From an uncultured Oscillospiraceae bacterium (GTDB lineage Bacteria > Bacillota > Clostridia > Oscillospirales > Acutalibacteraceae): a stretch of DNA of 64,000 bases. The stretch is from assembly GCA_900547095.1 (NCBI GenBank), contig URFG01000006.1:1-64000 (forward strand). The letters run 5' to 3'. The position numbers and the translations under genes were made by a program. The notes below the pieces were generated by a model that searched no databases, was not told where the DNA came from, and worked only from the letters and a program-made list of their open reading frames with translations. Below, piece after piece: positions 42,732 to 52,509 of this stretch; the stretch's first letter is position 1; each line of letters begins with the position of its first letter.

Positions 42732-44045
42732 TTATTTTATAAGAGTTCCGCCGTCGGATTTTAAAAGGATAAAAATATTTTCGGTTTCGAGTGATGAAAT
42801 TCCTATAAAAACGAGCATTTCCTCATCTTTTTGAGTCTTGCATAAAAACTCATAGCACCGCACTTCCGAGCCGCCGCTTGTAGGGATAAGAGCTATTCCC
42901 GATTTTTCGACAGTTAGCTTTTTATTGATTTTTTGCTCCGCCTCTTCTAATGAATGCTCGGCCGAAAGAAAGGCGCGCTGCATATGATTTGTGAGATATC
43001 CGCTTGCCTCGTAAAATACCGTTTCCCCGCTTTCGAGCGACACGCCGACTTTTATAAGATCGGTGTAACATACCGTTCTGCCGTCAAGATAAGCAAAATT
43101 TACCGTGCAAACTCCCTCATCACAGTAATAGTATGTGGAAATCATATTTTCAATTCCTCTAACTTTTAAAAACTCTTCCGCTTTTCTAAGCGCCTCTTCT
43201 TTAGATATCACGGCTTTTTTAAAATCTTCGCTTTTTCTCATATAGATTACATATCCGCCGCTTTTACTGACGGTTATTTCTGTTTTGCCCGTAAATCTGT
43301 AAGAGGGTATTTTTGAATTTATTTCATTTGAAAATTTAAGATTTTTTTCACCTGAAAACTCTTTTGCAATATTTAATGCCTCTTCTTTTGAAATTTCAGG
43401 CTTTGCCGAGGTCATAACCGGTTTTTTATTCAAAATATGATCGGAATAAGGTCCGTCATAAATAAGCGTGGGATAATCGGTAAGGTTTTCTTCAAGCTCT
43501 GTCAGGACATTCGCGAGAGATTTGTCGTCCGAAGATATTTTTTCTTCGATTTCTTCCGCCCAATAAAAGGAACTGTTGATATTTTCCTGATTATCGCTCA
43601 AAACTCCCGAAATGGTTTTAGCCGTGCTTAAAAGCTTTAAAAAATCATTTTCCTGCTTATCGGTTATCTCCTCGTCTTTAGTAACAGATCCCGATACGCT
43701 TAAAGCATAGTTTCCGACCTGTGACAAAAACCTGTTAAGCGTGCTGTTTTCGGAATTTAAAACAGGCAGAGCCGAAAGCGCATTTTTTGCAAGCTGAGCC
43801 TCGCTGTAAAGCTCGGCGCTCAAAGCGCTTAATTTTTTTGAGCCCGAAAGATATACTATTTTATCTAAAATTATCCCGATATTATTTATTCTTGAATCTA
43901 GCTCACTGTAGGCTTTGGAATAATTGTTTTTTATCTCAAGCTCATATTTATCCGAAACGCTTTTTTCTTTTATAACGGCACCGACCATCAGAAAAACAAA
44001 GGCGGCGCAAAAGGATGTTATTCTTATTTTTGTTTGTTTATTCAT
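42732..44045 (-). CDS. ypeB: Spore germination protein YpeB
   Basis: 437 residues with an N-terminal signal anchor (FCAAFVFLMVGAVI), a coiled-coil-rich middle and three PepSY-like repeats (for example ISKEEALNIAKEF, ISKEEALRKAEEFL, HSLEEAEQKINKKL). YpeB is needed to place and stabilise the cortex-lytic enzyme SleB in the spore. Its presence marks the organism as spore-forming. sleB normally precedes ypeB; here the upstream neighbour is the divergent ileS leader, so sleB is elsewhere or absent. Confidence 0.88.
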   Translation of the reverse strand: MNKQTKIRITSFCAAFVFLMVGAVIKEKSVSDKYELEIKNNYSKAYSELDSRINNIGIILDKIVYLSGSKKLSALSAELYSEAQLAKNALSALPVLNSENSTLNRFLSQVGNYALSVSGSVTKDEEITDKQENDFLKLLSTAKTISGVLSDNQENINSSFYWAEEIEEKISSDDKSLANVLTELEENLTDYPTLIYDGPYSDHILNKKPVMTSAKPEISKEEALNIAKEFSGEKNLKFSNEINSKIPSYRFTGKTEITVSKSGGYVIYMRKSEDFKKAVISKEEALRKAEEFLKVRGIENMISTYYYCDEGVCTVNFAYLDGRTVCYTDLIKVGVSLESGETVFYEASGYLTNHMQRAFLSAEHSLEEAEQKINKKLTVEKSGIALIPTSGGSEVRCYEFLCKTQKDEEMLVFIGISSLETENIFILLKSDGGTLIK

Positions 44046-44108
44046 AAAGGCACTTCCCTTTTTATGGCTTTTCTGATTTATTTTTGACTTAATTTGTATT
44101 TAATATAC

Positions 44109-44137
44109 TTGATTTTTAAATAACATTGTGTTATTAT
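44109..44137 (+). promoter_or_regulatory. Promoter of the ileS leader
   Basis: TTGATT (44109-44114), a 17-base spacer and TATTAT (44132-44137), placing the RNA start just before the T-box stem I. Confidence 0.75.
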
Positions 44138-44144
44138 ATTTTAA

Positions 44145-44400
44145 AAGCTGTGATGAAGACAGTAACTAAAATATAAGCGGTCTAAAGCGAGCCGAAAAGC
44201 GGTGTGAGTTCGGCAGGTCGGATTTTAGCGAATATCACTTCGGAGCCGCAGTGTGAAAGATATTATCAATTAGCATTTGCCGTTTGATTCTGCGTTAAGG
44301 AATTCACGGATGTCGGTCCGTCGTAATAGGTGGTTTAAAAGGTAAAATTATCATCCTTGTCCTATTATGGGCGGGGATTTTATTTTTTAAAGAGGTAAGA
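44145..44400 (+). promoter_or_regulatory. T-box riboswitch leader, isoleucine specific
   Basis: The leader opens with GTGATGAAGACAGTAA, typical of stem I. The distal stem has AGCGAGCC...GGTGTGAGTTCGGC, and the specifier loop reads AATATCACTTC, in which ATC (44234-44236) followed by A is the isoleucine codon. A T-box-like bulge AGGTGGTTTAAAAGG has TGGT at 44331-44334, able to pair with the ACCA end of tRNA-Ile, which has discriminator A. TAATAGG (44324-44330) can pair with CCTATTA (44361-44367), the likely terminator stem that competes with the antiterminator. Uncharged tRNA-Ile would favour read-through into ileS. Confidence 0.88.
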
Positions 44401-44403
44401 ATT

Positions 44404-47400
44404 ATGTACAAAGAAATTTCACCTAATGTCGATTTCGTGGAAAACGAAAAAGAGATCAAAAAATTCTGGGACGATGAGGGAATTTTTGAAAAAAGTATCG
44501 AACAAAGAGCCAAAGGCGAGCCTTATGTTTTTTATGACGGCCCTCCGACGGCTAACGGCAAGCCCCATATCGGTCACGTTTTGACCAGGGTCATAAAAGA
44601 TATGATTCCGAGATATAAAACAATGAAAGGCTGTATGGTACCGAGAAAAGCGGGCTGGGATACCCACGGTCTGCCTGTTGAGCTTGAAGTTGAAAAAGCG
44701 CTCGGTCTTGACGGAAAAGAGCAGATCGAAGAATACGGTTTAGAGCCTTTTATCGATCACTGCAAGGAAAGCGTATGGAAATATAAAGGGATGTGGGAGG
44801 ATTTCTCCAAAACCGTCGGATTTTGGGCGGATATGGACAATCCCTATGTTACCTATGACAATAACTTCATAGAGTCCGAATGGTGGGCGCTTAAAAAGAT
44901 ATTTGAAAAAGGTCTTTTATATAAAGGCTTTAAAATCGTGCCTTATTGCCCCAGGTGCGGCACTCCGCTTTCAAGCCACGAGGTTGCGCAGGGATATAAA
45001 GCGGTAAAAGAAAGAAGCGCGGTTGTAAGATTTAAAAAATCCGATGAGGACGCTTATTTCCTCGCCTGGACCACTACTCCGTGGACTCTTCCTTCAAACA
45101 CCGCTCTTTGCGTAAACCCGAATGAAACCTACTGCAAGGTAAAAGCGGCTGACGGATATGTTTATTATCTTGCCAAAGCTTTGGCTGATAAGGTCCTTTC
45201 AAAACTCGCAAATGACGATAATAAGCCTTATGAAATACTTGAAGAATTCAAAGGAAAAGACCTTGAATACTGCAAATATGATCCTTTATTCGATTTTGTA
45301 AAGCCTATTGCGGAAAATCAGAAAAAAGACGCATTTTTCGTTATGTGCGACGATTATGTAACTATGACTGACGGTACAGGAATAGTTCACTGCGCACCTG
45401 CTTTCGGTGAGGACGACGCAAGAGTCGGCAGAAGATACGATCTTCCCTTTATTCAGCTTGTTGACTCAAAGGGCGATCTTACAAAAGAAACACCTTATGC
45501 CGGAAAATTCGTAAAAGACGCCGATCCGCTCGTTTTAAAGGATCTTGACGCTAAAGGTCTTCTTTTCGACGCTCCTAAATTCGAGCACGATTATCCTTTC
45601 TGCTGGAGATGCGATACTCCCCTTATCTATTACGCAAGAGAATCGTGGTTTATAAAAATGACCGCGGTTAAAGACGATCTTATCAGGAACAACGATACCA
45701 TAAACTGGATCCCCGAAAGCATAGGAAAAGGCAGATTCGGCGATTGGCTTAAAAATGTTCAGGATTGGGGAATTTCGAGAAACAGATATTGGGGTACTCC
45801 GCTTAATATCTGGCAGTGCGAATGCGGTCATCTTCACAGCATTGGAAGTATTGAAGAATTAAAATCAATGTCCGATAACTGCCCCGATGATATCGAGCTT
45901 CACCGCCCTTATATTGACGCGGTAACTATCAAATGCCCTGAATGCGGAAAGCAAATGCACAGAGTTCCCGAGGTAATAGACTGCTGGTTTGATTCAGGCT
46001 CAATGCCTTTTGCACAGCACCATTATCCTTTTGAAAATAAGGAGCTTTTCGAATCGCAGTTCCCTGCCGACTTTATTTCCGAGGCCGTCGATCAGACGAG
46101 AGGCTGGTTCTACTCTCTCCTTGCAATTTCAACGCTTATTTTCAATAAAGCGCCTTATAAAAATGTAATCGTATTAGGTCACGTTCAGGATGAAAACGGA
46201 CAGAAGATGTCTAAATCCAAAGGCAACGCGGTCGATCCTATGGAGGCGCTCGAAACCTACGGAGCCGACGCTATCCGCTGGTACTTCTATACAAACTCCG
46301 CTCCCTGGCTGCCTAACAGATTTCACGGAAAAGCTGTTATCGAGGGGCAGAGAAAATTTATGGGTACTCTTTGGAACACTTATGCTTTCTATGTTCTTTA
46401 TGCAAATATAGATAATTTCGATCCTACAAAATATAATTCAGGCGATTTTAAACTCACGGTAATGGATAAATGGCTGATATCAAAACTTAATTCTATGGTA
46501 AAAGCCGTTGATAACAACCTTAATTCTTATAAGATTCCCGAGGCTGCAAAAGCTCTTTCAAGCTTTGTGGATGAAATGAGCAATTGGTATGTCCGCAGAA
46601 ACAGAGAGCGCTATTGGGTTCAGGGTATGACAGATGATAAAGCCACAGCTTACTATGTGCTTTACACAGCTCTTGTTACCACCGCAAAGGCCGCGGCTCC
46701 CATGATTCCGTTTATGGCTGAAAGCATTTATCAAAATCTTGTAAGAAGCGTGGATAAAAATGCTCCTATAAGTATTCACTTATGCGACTTCCCCGTATGC
46801 GATGAAAAAGCTATTGATAAAAAGCTTGAAGAAAATATGGAAACCGTTCTTGAAATAGTAGTTCTCGGAAGAGCCGCAAGAAACGGCGCTGTGCTTAAAA
46901 ACCGCCAGCCGCTCAATAAAATGTTTGTAAGCTCAAAAGATACGCTCGACGGATTTTATACCGATATTATCAAAGACGAGCTTAATATCAAAAACATTGA
47001 GTTTACAGACGATGTTGAGGGATTTGTAAATTATAATTTCAAGCCCCAGCTTAAAACAGTCGGTCCGAAATACGGCAAGCAGTTAAACGACATAAGAAAA
47101 GCGCTTTTAGAGCTTGACGGCACTCTTGCAAAAGCCGAGCTTGATAAAAACGGCAAGCTTACTCTCGATTTACCTTCGGGCACAGTTGAGCTTACAGCTG
47201 ATGATCTTCTTATCGAAACTTCTCAAAAAGAGGGATATTATACTGTCAGCGATAACGGAATAATAGTTTCTATTGACACCGTTTTGACTGACGATCTTAT
47301 CTGCGAGGGATTTGCCCGCGAAATGATAAGCAAAATCCAGACTATGAGAAAAGACGCGGGATTCTGCGTTACCGATCATATCAATATTTCGATCGACGGA

Positions 47401-47553
47401 TCACAAAAAATTCTTGACATTGCGCTTAAAATGTGCGAGGATATAACAAAGGATACTTTGGCAGACTCGCTAAAGCACGAAGATCCCAAAGGATTTATCA
47501 AAGAATGGGATATCAATGGCGAGAATGTAACTATCGGTATCGAAAAGGTCTGA
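44404..47553 (+). CDS. ileS: Isoleucyl-tRNA synthetase, long type
   Basis: 1049 residues, ATG after AAAGAGG. Class I signature GKPHIGHV and KMSKSKGN are present, with the CP1 editing domain between them and a C-terminal region that includes a zinc-ribbon-like part. The length and the PTANGKPHIGHVLTRVIKDM context match the eukaryote-like IleS2 class rather than the 920-940 residue IleS1 class; IleS2 enzymes are known to be tolerant to mupirocin. That class call is inference. Expression is controlled by the T-box leader just upstream. Confidence 0.96.
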   Translation: MYKEISPNVDFVENEKEIKKFWDDEGIFEKSIEQRAKGEPYVFYDGPPTANGKPHIGHVLTRVIKDMIPRYKTMKGCMVPRKAGWDTHGLPVELEVEKALGLDGKEQIEEYGLEPFIDHCKESVWKYKGMWEDFSKTVGFWADMDNPYVTYDNNFIESEWWALKKIFEKGLLYKGFKIVPYCPRCGTPLSSHEVAQGYKAVKERSAVVRFKKSDEDAYFLAWTTTPWTLPSNTALCVNPNETYCKVKAADGYVYYLAKALADKVLSKLANDDNKPYEILEEFKGKDLEYCKYDPLFDFVKPIAENQKKDAFFVMCDDYVTMTDGTGIVHCAPAFGEDDARVGRRYDLPFIQLVDSKGDLTKETPYAGKFVKDADPLVLKDLDAKGLLFDAPKFEHDYPFCWRCDTPLIYYARESWFIKMTAVKDDLIRNNDTINWIPESIGKGRFGDWLKNVQDWGISRNRYWGTPLNIWQCECGHLHSIGSIEELKSMSDNCPDDIELHRPYIDAVTIKCPECGKQMHRVPEVIDCWFDSGSMPFAQHHYPFENKELFESQFPADFISEAVDQTRGWFYSLLAISTLIFNKAPYKNVIVLGHVQDENGQKMSKSKGNAVDPMEALETYGADAIRWYFYTNSAPWLPNRFHGKAVIEGQRKFMGTLWNTYAFYVLYANIDNFDPTKYNSGDFKLTVMDKWLISKLNSMVKAVDNNLNSYKIPEAAKALSSFVDEMSNWYVRRNRERYWVQGMTDDKATAYYVLYTALVTTAKAAAPMIPFMAESIYQNLVRSVDKNAPISIHLCDFPVCDEKAIDKKLEENMETVLEIVVLGRAARNGAVLKNRQPLNKMFVSSKDTLDGFYTDIIKDELNIKNIEFTDDVEGFVNYNFKPQLKTVGPKYGKQLNDIRKALLELDGTLAKAELDKNGKLTLDLPSGTVELTADDLLIETSQKEGYYTVSDNGIIVSIDTVLTDDLICEGFAREMISKIQTMRKDAGFCVTDHINISIDGSQKILDIALKMCEDITKDTLADSLKHEDPKGFIKEWDINGENVTIGIEKV

Positions 47554-47567
47554 AAGGGTGGTTAAAA

Positions 47568-47903
47568 ATGGAGCAGAATAACAACGAAATTATCGATATC
47601 AGTTCAGGATATTCAGCACCTGCGAAAAGCAGCGGATCAAACCCCGTAAATACCTACAGCGAGGGAATTTTCCGCCATATAGGAACGATTATTAAAGCCA
47701 TCTCATTTATAGTGGCTTTCGGAATTATAATTATTTCGCTCGTTGCGGCATATTTCATATTCACAAAAGAAAAGCTTTATATGGCTTTATCAGTCGGTAT
47801 TGTCGTTGCAGGCACATTTTTGGCACTTATTAATATGTTTGTTCTCTACGGAATGGGACAAATTCTCACCCAAAACAGCGAAATTTTAAAAAGATTCAAA
47901 TAA
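47568..47903 (+). CDS. Unknown small membrane protein with two transmembrane helices
   Basis: 111 residues. I start at the ATG at 47568, six bases after GGGTGG and 14 bases past the ileS stop; the frame is open further back, but only inside ileS. A polar N-terminus (MEQNNNEIIDISSGYS) of about 45 residues is followed by two hydrophobic helices (IVAFGIIIISLVAAYFIF and VGIVVAGTFLALINMFVL) and a short charged tail. No family is recognised. It shares the ileS transcript and is followed by a strong terminator. Confidence 0.7.
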   Translation: MEQNNNEIIDISSGYSAPAKSSGSNPVNTYSEGIFRHIGTIIKAISFIVAFGIIIISLVAAYFIFTKEKLYMALSVGIVVAGTFLALINMFVLYGMGQILTQNSEILKRFK

Positions 47904-47920
47904 TTTAAAATTTTAAAGTA

Positions 47921-47953
47921 AAAAAGACTCGGGTTTTAAACCTGAGTCTTTTT
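47921..47953 (+). terminator. Terminator after the ileS unit
   Basis: AAAAAGACTC and GGTTT pair with AAACC and GAGTCTTTTT with one bulge, ending in T-rich sequence. Confidence 0.88.
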
Positions 47954-47955
47954 GC

Positions 47956-47984
47956 TTGTAATTTTGAGTATTGTATGGTATAAT
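47956..47984 (+). promoter_or_regulatory. Promoter for the LTA-synthase-like gene
   Basis: TTGTAA (47956-47961), a 17-base spacer and TATAAT (47979-47984). The -10 is consensus, the -35 weak. Confidence 0.6.
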
Positions 47985-48019
47985 ATTAAAGATTTTAAAT
48001 GTTTAAAAGAGGCGGATTT

Positions 48020-50245
48020 ATGAATTCTTCCGGAATTTTAAATAAAATAAAAGGATTTTTTACAAGATCCGAAGACGGAAAGATAGGAGGATTTTATAAA
48101 ATTCTCCGTGCTTTTTCAATGGATATTTATTCAACTAAAAAATCCAGGTTCACGGGAATTATAATATCGGCGGCACTTTTGCTTACTGTTATTCTTGACA
48201 ATAATGCGTTTATTTCTCAGGAATTCAGAATGAAATGGGTGCTGCTTGCTTTTTGCTTGCTTTTCCCATTTGCAATAGGAGCTTTGATAACCTTTAATTT
48301 CAAATTCAGAAATGAAAAAACTAATAAGGTTATGCACCTTGTGTTTTTATTTATTCTTCCAATTCTTACTATGACAATGACGGAATGCCTTAATAACGTT
48401 TTTGTTTATAATATGACCTATCTCGGGTTTTTGGGTAATTATATCCTTATTCTTATATTTTATTTTATTTTCTTTGCCCTTTCGGGCAGTATAAAAGTAT
48501 CGATCTTAGTTGTAAACCCGATACTTTTCGGCCTTGCCGTTGCGCATTGCTATATAATGGATTTCAGAGGAACTCCGTTTATCCCTATGGATTTTTTAAG
48601 CATTACCACTGCCGCAAATGTTGCAAACACCTATTCTTATAAGCTCACGCACTTGGTCTTAACAGGCTCGCTTTTATTCATTTTTATAATGGTTATCGGA
48701 ATTAAGATAAAAACTCCGAAATACAACCTTATAACAAAAATCGTTTCCCGAGTATTTTCGGGCTCGTTTGCCGCAGTTATTTTATGCCTTTTTTATTTTA
48801 CATCTATTTTTGCAGACGCAGGTGTAAAACCTGACTTCTGGAATCAGACAAGAGGCTATAAAAACTACGGATTTACTTTTAACTTCTTTTGTAATACTAA
48901 ATATCTGTTTATGTCAGCCCCTTCGGGTTATGATGCAAACAATGTTTCGGATTATGTAGAAAAAAATATTGATAAAAAAGAACCTGTTGAGGTAACCGAG
49001 AAAACTCCGAATATCATCTGCATTATGAACGAATCGCTTTCCGATCTTAGCGTTCTCGGAGATTTCACCACTAATATCGATTATATGCCGTTTATGCGAA
49101 GTCTTACGGAAAACACAGTCAAGGGCAATTTATTTGTACCCGTTGTCGGTGCCGGAACTTCAAACACCGAATTTGAATTTTTAAGCGGCCATTCAACGGC
49201 GTTTTTACCCTCAGGGAGCAACGCTTATATGCTCTATATAAATTCTCCGCTTGCAACCGTTGTTTCAACACTGGAGGGCCAGGGCTACAACTCCGCCGCT
49301 TTCCACCCCTATTTTTCAAGCGGTTGGAACAGAGTAAACGTTTATAACAATATGGGATTTAACAGCTATAAATTCCTTGAAAATATAATAGACATCTCAA
49401 TTATGAACGATTATATGAGCAACGGCTCCGATCCTAACTACCTCCAGCAGCTTGTCGATCAGTATTATCCCGACAGAAAAAATATGTTCTTAAGACAGTA
49501 TATCAGCGATTCTTACGATTATCAGGTTTTGATAAACGATTTTGAAAACCGCGACAGGAATATGCCATACTTTATGTTCAATGTCACAATGCAAAATCAC
49601 GGCGGATATACAACAAAATTCAATAATTTCAACGAAGAAGTCTATATAACCTCGGGAGATACCGAATATATAAAGGCAAACAGATATCTTTCACTCGTAA
49701 AAGCAAGCGACGACGCTTTTAAGGGACTCGTAGAGTATTTTAAAGGTGTAAACGAACCGACTGTTATCTGTATGTTCGGTGACCACCAGCCATCGATAGA
49801 AACTAAATTTATAGCGGATATTTTAGACGTGAAGGATCTTTCGGGACTCTCGCTTGAGCAGGAGCAAAAAAGGCATATCACACCCTTTATTATCTGGGCA
49901 AATTATGATATTCCCGAAGAAAAAATCGATAAAATGAGCAGTAACTACCTTTCGACATACCTTTTAAAGGTCGCAGGAGTTAAGCTTACAGAATATAATA
50001 AATACCTTTTAAATCTTTATAAGCAAATCCCCGTTATTGATACCGTGGGATATATCGATTCGGAAAATAATTATTATACCTGGCAGTCAAACACAAAGTA
50101 TACAACTCTTTTAAATGAGTACGAAAAGATTCAGTATAATAATATTTTCGACTCGAGGAATAAAAACACGGATATTTTTTATCTCGAAGGCTATAAGGGC
50201 GACGAAGGAAAAGAATTCGCTAAGGAATCGGTGAAACAGCCCTGA
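48020..50245 (+). CDS. LTA synthase-family (sulfatase-fold) membrane phosphotransferase
   Basis: 741 residues, start at 48020 (MNSSGILNKIKG) behind AAGAGGCGG; an in-frame ATG at 47999 is less likely. About six to seven membrane helices in the first 260 residues are followed by an external alkaline-phosphatase-like domain: NIICIMNESLSD (metal-binding Asn/Glu), VGAGTSNTEFEFLSG with the nucleophile Thr, AFHPYFSSGWNR, and FGDHQPS. LtaS-type enzymes polymerise glycerol phosphate from phosphatidylglycerol onto a lipid anchor. Others in the family modify glycans with phosphoglycerol, so the acceptor is uncertain. The NUDIX and LOG genes overlap in sequence after it. Confidence 0.88.
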   Translation: MNSSGILNKIKGFFTRSEDGKIGGFYKILRAFSMDIYSTKKSRFTGIIISAALLLTVILDNNAFISQEFRMKWVLLAFCLLFPFAIGALITFNFKFRNEKTNKVMHLVFLFILPILTMTMTECLNNVFVYNMTYLGFLGNYILILIFYFIFFALSGSIKVSILVVNPILFGLAVAHCYIMDFRGTPFIPMDFLSITTAANVANTYSYKLTHLVLTGSLLFIFIMVIGIKIKTPKYNLITKIVSRVFSGSFAAVILCLFYFTSIFADAGVKPDFWNQTRGYKNYGFTFNFFCNTKYLFMSAPSGYDANNVSDYVEKNIDKKEPVEVTEKTPNIICIMNESLSDLSVLGDFTTNIDYMPFMRSLTENTVKGNLFVPVVGAGTSNTEFEFLSGHSTAFLPSGSNAYMLYINSPLATVVSTLEGQGYNSAAFHPYFSSGWNRVNVYNNMGFNSYKFLENIIDISIMNDYMSNGSDPNYLQQLVDQYYPDRKNMFLRQYISDSYDYQVLINDFENRDRNMPYFMFNVTMQNHGGYTTKFNNFNEEVYITSGDTEYIKANRYLSLVKASDDAFKGLVEYFKGVNEPTVICMFGDHQPSIETKFIADILDVKDLSGLSLEQEQKRHITPFIIWANYDIPEEKIDKMSSNYLSTYLLKVAGVKLTEYNKYLLNLYKQIPVIDTVGYIDSENNYYTWQSNTKYTTLLNEYEKIQYNNIFDSRNKNTDIFYLEGYKGDEGKEFAKESVKQP

Positions 50246-50727
50246 TGAGAAATACAACCCTTTGCTATATTAAAAAAAACGGAAAATATCTTCTTATGCA
50301 CCGCATAAAAAAAGAAAACGACCTAAACCGTGATAAATGGATAGGAATAGGCGGGAAATTTGAAGATAAAGAAAGCCCCGAGCAATGCAACAGGCGCGAG
50401 GTTTTCGAAGAAACGGGACTTACGCTTAACAGCGCCGAATATAAAGGAATTATAACCTTTGTTTCCGATATCTGGGAAACGGAATATATGCACCTTTTCA
50501 CAAGCTCCGATTTCAGCGGAACGGTTAAATCAGACTGCGACGAAGGAGTATTAGAATGGGTTAATGAAGATAAATTGCTTTCATTCCCCACCTGGAGCGG
50601 AGATAGAATATTTTTAGAAAAATTAGATAGCGATGAATTCTTTTCTTTAAGACTTGAATACCGCGGTGAAACTCTTATCAGTGCGATATTTAATGATAAA
50701 GAAATTTTAACGGGAGAAGAAAAATGA
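50245..50727 (+). CDS. NUDIX hydrolase
   Basis: 160 residues. Its ATG overlaps the preceding stop as TGATG. The NUDIX box GX5EX7REUXEEXGU is seen as GGKFEDKESPEQCNRREVFE followed by ETGL. The family hydrolyses nucleoside diphosphates linked to another moiety; the closest general type is the 8-oxo-dGTP/MutT-like group, but the substrate cannot be told. It overlaps the LOG gene by 4 bases. Confidence 0.85.
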   Translation: MRNTTLCYIKKNGKYLLMHRIKKENDLNRDKWIGIGGKFEDKESPEQCNRREVFEETGLTLNSAEYKGIITFVSDIWETEYMHLFTSSDFSGTVKSDCDEGVLEWVNEDKLLSFPTWSGDRIFLEKLDSDEFFSLRLEYRGETLISAIFNDKEILTGEEK

Positions 50728-51299
50728 ATATCTGTGTTTACGGAGCGTCGTCTGATAAAATCGACGAAAGCTATTTAAAAAGCGGTGAAAGCTTCGGCAA
50801 AAAACTTGCAAAATCAGGTCACAGCCTTATTTTCGGAGGCGGAGCATGCGGAATGATGGGCGCCTTTGCAAGAGGATTTTATGAAGAAAAAGGCGAGATC
50901 TTAGGTATAGTCCCCGAGTTTTTGAATGTTGACGGAATTTTATTCGATCACTGCACAAAAATGCTTTATACTAAAACAATGCGCGAAAGAAAGCAGCTTC
51001 TTGAAAGCAATTCCGATGCTTTTATCGTGTCCCCCGGAGGAATAGGCACCTATGATGAATTTTTTGAAATTCTTACTTTAAAGCAGCTTTGCCGCCACGA
51101 TAAGCCGATAGCAATATTTAATGTGAACGGTTATTTTGACAGCCTTTCATCAATGCTTAAAAGAGCTGTGGACGATAAATTTATGACGCAAAATAATACC
51201 TCTCTCTTTTTCCTTTCGGACAGCGAAGACGATATTATCGATTATTTTAATAATTACAGGCAAACAGATTTTAAACCCGAAAATTTCAAAGATATATAA
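50724..51299 (+). CDS. LOG-family (TIGR00730) Rossmann-fold nucleotide hydrolase
   Basis: 191 residues. Motifs: LIFGGGACGMMGAFARG and PGGIGTYDEFFE, the PGGxGTxxE signature of lysine-decarboxylase-like or LONELY GUY proteins. LOG enzymes cut nucleoside 5'-monophosphates to base and ribose phosphate. The ATGA overlap with the NUDIX gene hints that both act in nucleotide clean-up. A terminator follows at once. Confidence 0.88.
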   Translation: MNICVYGASSDKIDESYLKSGESFGKKLAKSGHSLIFGGGACGMMGAFARGFYEEKGEILGIVPEFLNVDGILFDHCTKMLYTKTMRERKQLLESNSDAFIVSPGGIGTYDEFFEILTLKQLCRHDKPIAIFNVNGYFDSLSSMLKRAVDDKFMTQNNTSLFFLSDSEDDIIDYFNNYRQTDFKPENFKDI

Positions 51300-51330
51300 A
51301 AAATCCCGGCTTATTTAAGCCGGGATTTTA
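51300..51330. terminator. Bidirectional terminator between the LOG gene and ftsZ
   Basis: AAATCCCGGCTTA and TAAGCCGGGATTT form a perfect 13-bp stem flanked by A and T runs, able to end the plus-strand LOG transcript and the minus-strand ftsZ transcript. Confidence 0.9.
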
Positions 51331-51341
51331 ATTTAAATGTA

Positions 51342-52403
51342 TTATTTCTGGAAGAACTTCATAACATCGTCATAAGACTCGTCATTATCTTCCGTGTTCA
51401 TATCGTTCATAAGATCGGCAAGGTCTTCCCTCTTATCAGCCTTTTTAGGCTCGCCGAGGCCTGTTGCAACAACAGTTACCCTGATAGTATCTTCAAGGCT
51501 CTCATCAAGCTGTGCGCCCCAAATAATCGTTGCGTCCGGATGAGCCATATCGGAAATAATTGTGGAAGCAAGCTCGACCTCTTCAAGACCGATATCATCA
51601 GAACCTGTTATGCTGATAATAATTCCTCTTGCGTTTTCCATAGAGGTTTCGATAAGCGGGCTTGTGATAGCCATTCTTGCCGCCTGCTCTGCCTTATCTC
51701 TGCCCGTAGCTTCTCCGACGCCCATATGAGCGCAGCCTGCATCCTGCATAATGGATTTAACATCGGCAAAGTCAAGGTTAACAAGAGCGGTAACATTAAT
51801 AAGCTCGGAAATGCTCTGAACGCCGCGGCGCAAAACATCATCGGCAATATTAAACGCATTCTTGAAAGAAATTTTATCTTCGGAAACGAACTTAAGGCGC
51901 TCGTTCGGAATTACTATGATACTGTCGACCTGCTCGGTGAGGTTAGCAATTCCCTCTTCCGCCTGAGTCATACGCTTTTTGCCCTCAAAAGCGAAAGGCT
52001 TTGTAACAATTCCCACAGTGAGAATACCAAGCTCTTTAGCTATCTGAGCTACAACGGGAGCGGCGCCTGTGCCTGTGCCTCCGCCCATTCCGGCAGTTAT
52101 GAATATCATATCTGCGCTGCGGATAGCAGCGGCTATTTCATCTCTTGATTCTTCAGCGGCTGCGCGGCCGTTTTCAGGGTTACCGCCTGCGCCCATACCG
52201 GCAGTGGTGTTATTTCCTATCTGAATTTTCTGATCGGCGCGTGAGAGGAAAAGCGCGGCTTTATCAGTATTAACAGCGATAAATTCAACGCCTTTTACGC
52301 CTGCGGCTACCATTCGGTTAACAGCGTTACCGCCGCCGCCGCCAACACCTACGACCTTTATTTGAACTACAGTTTCCATTTCTTCAGCAACATCAAATGG
52401 CAT
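51342..52403 (-). CDS. ftsZ: Cell-division tubulin homologue FtsZ
   Basis: 353 residues. The GTP-binding signature is [16 protein letters not shown], preceded by [20 protein letters not shown] [17 protein letters not shown]; the T7 loop is [12 protein letters not shown]. FtsZ forms the division ring. The protein is short, with a compact linker and a C-terminal peptide ending DDVMKFFQK that would bind FtsA/SepF-type tethers. ftsA is not beside it. A likely own promoter is at 52470-52498. Confidence 0.97.
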   Translation of the reverse strand: MPFDVAEEMETVVQIKVVGVGGGGGNAVNRMVAAGVKGVEFIAVNTDKAALFLSRADQKIQIGNNTTAGMGAGGNPENGRAAAEESRDEIAAAIRSADMIFITAGMGGGTGTGAAPVVAQIAKELGILTVGIVTKPFAFEGKKRMTQAEEGIANLTEQVDSIIVIPNERLKFVSEDKISFKNAFNIADDVLRRGVQSISELINVTALVNLDFADVKSIMQDAGCAHMGVGEATGRDKAEQAARMAITSPLIETSMENARGIIISITGSDDIGLEEVELASTIISDMAHPDATIIWGAQLDESLEDTIRVTVVATGLGEPKKADKREDLADLMNDMNTEDNDESYDDVMKFFQK

Positions 52404-52469
52404 TTAAAATTCCTCCGTATTTATGGTAATAATTTTTTATAACTTCTAAAAGACAACTATACATAAATT

Positions 52470-52498
52470 ATAATATCATATATATTTATAAATTGCAA
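52470..52498 (-). promoter_or_regulatory. Possible ftsZ promoter
   Basis: On the minus strand TTGCAA (52498-52493), a 17-base spacer and TATTAT (52475-52470). A TATAAT at 52472-52467 overlaps but with longer spacing. The gap between ftsQ and ftsZ is AT-rich and holds nothing else visible. Confidence 0.4.
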
Positions 52499-52509
52499 CA
52501 TTTTATTTT

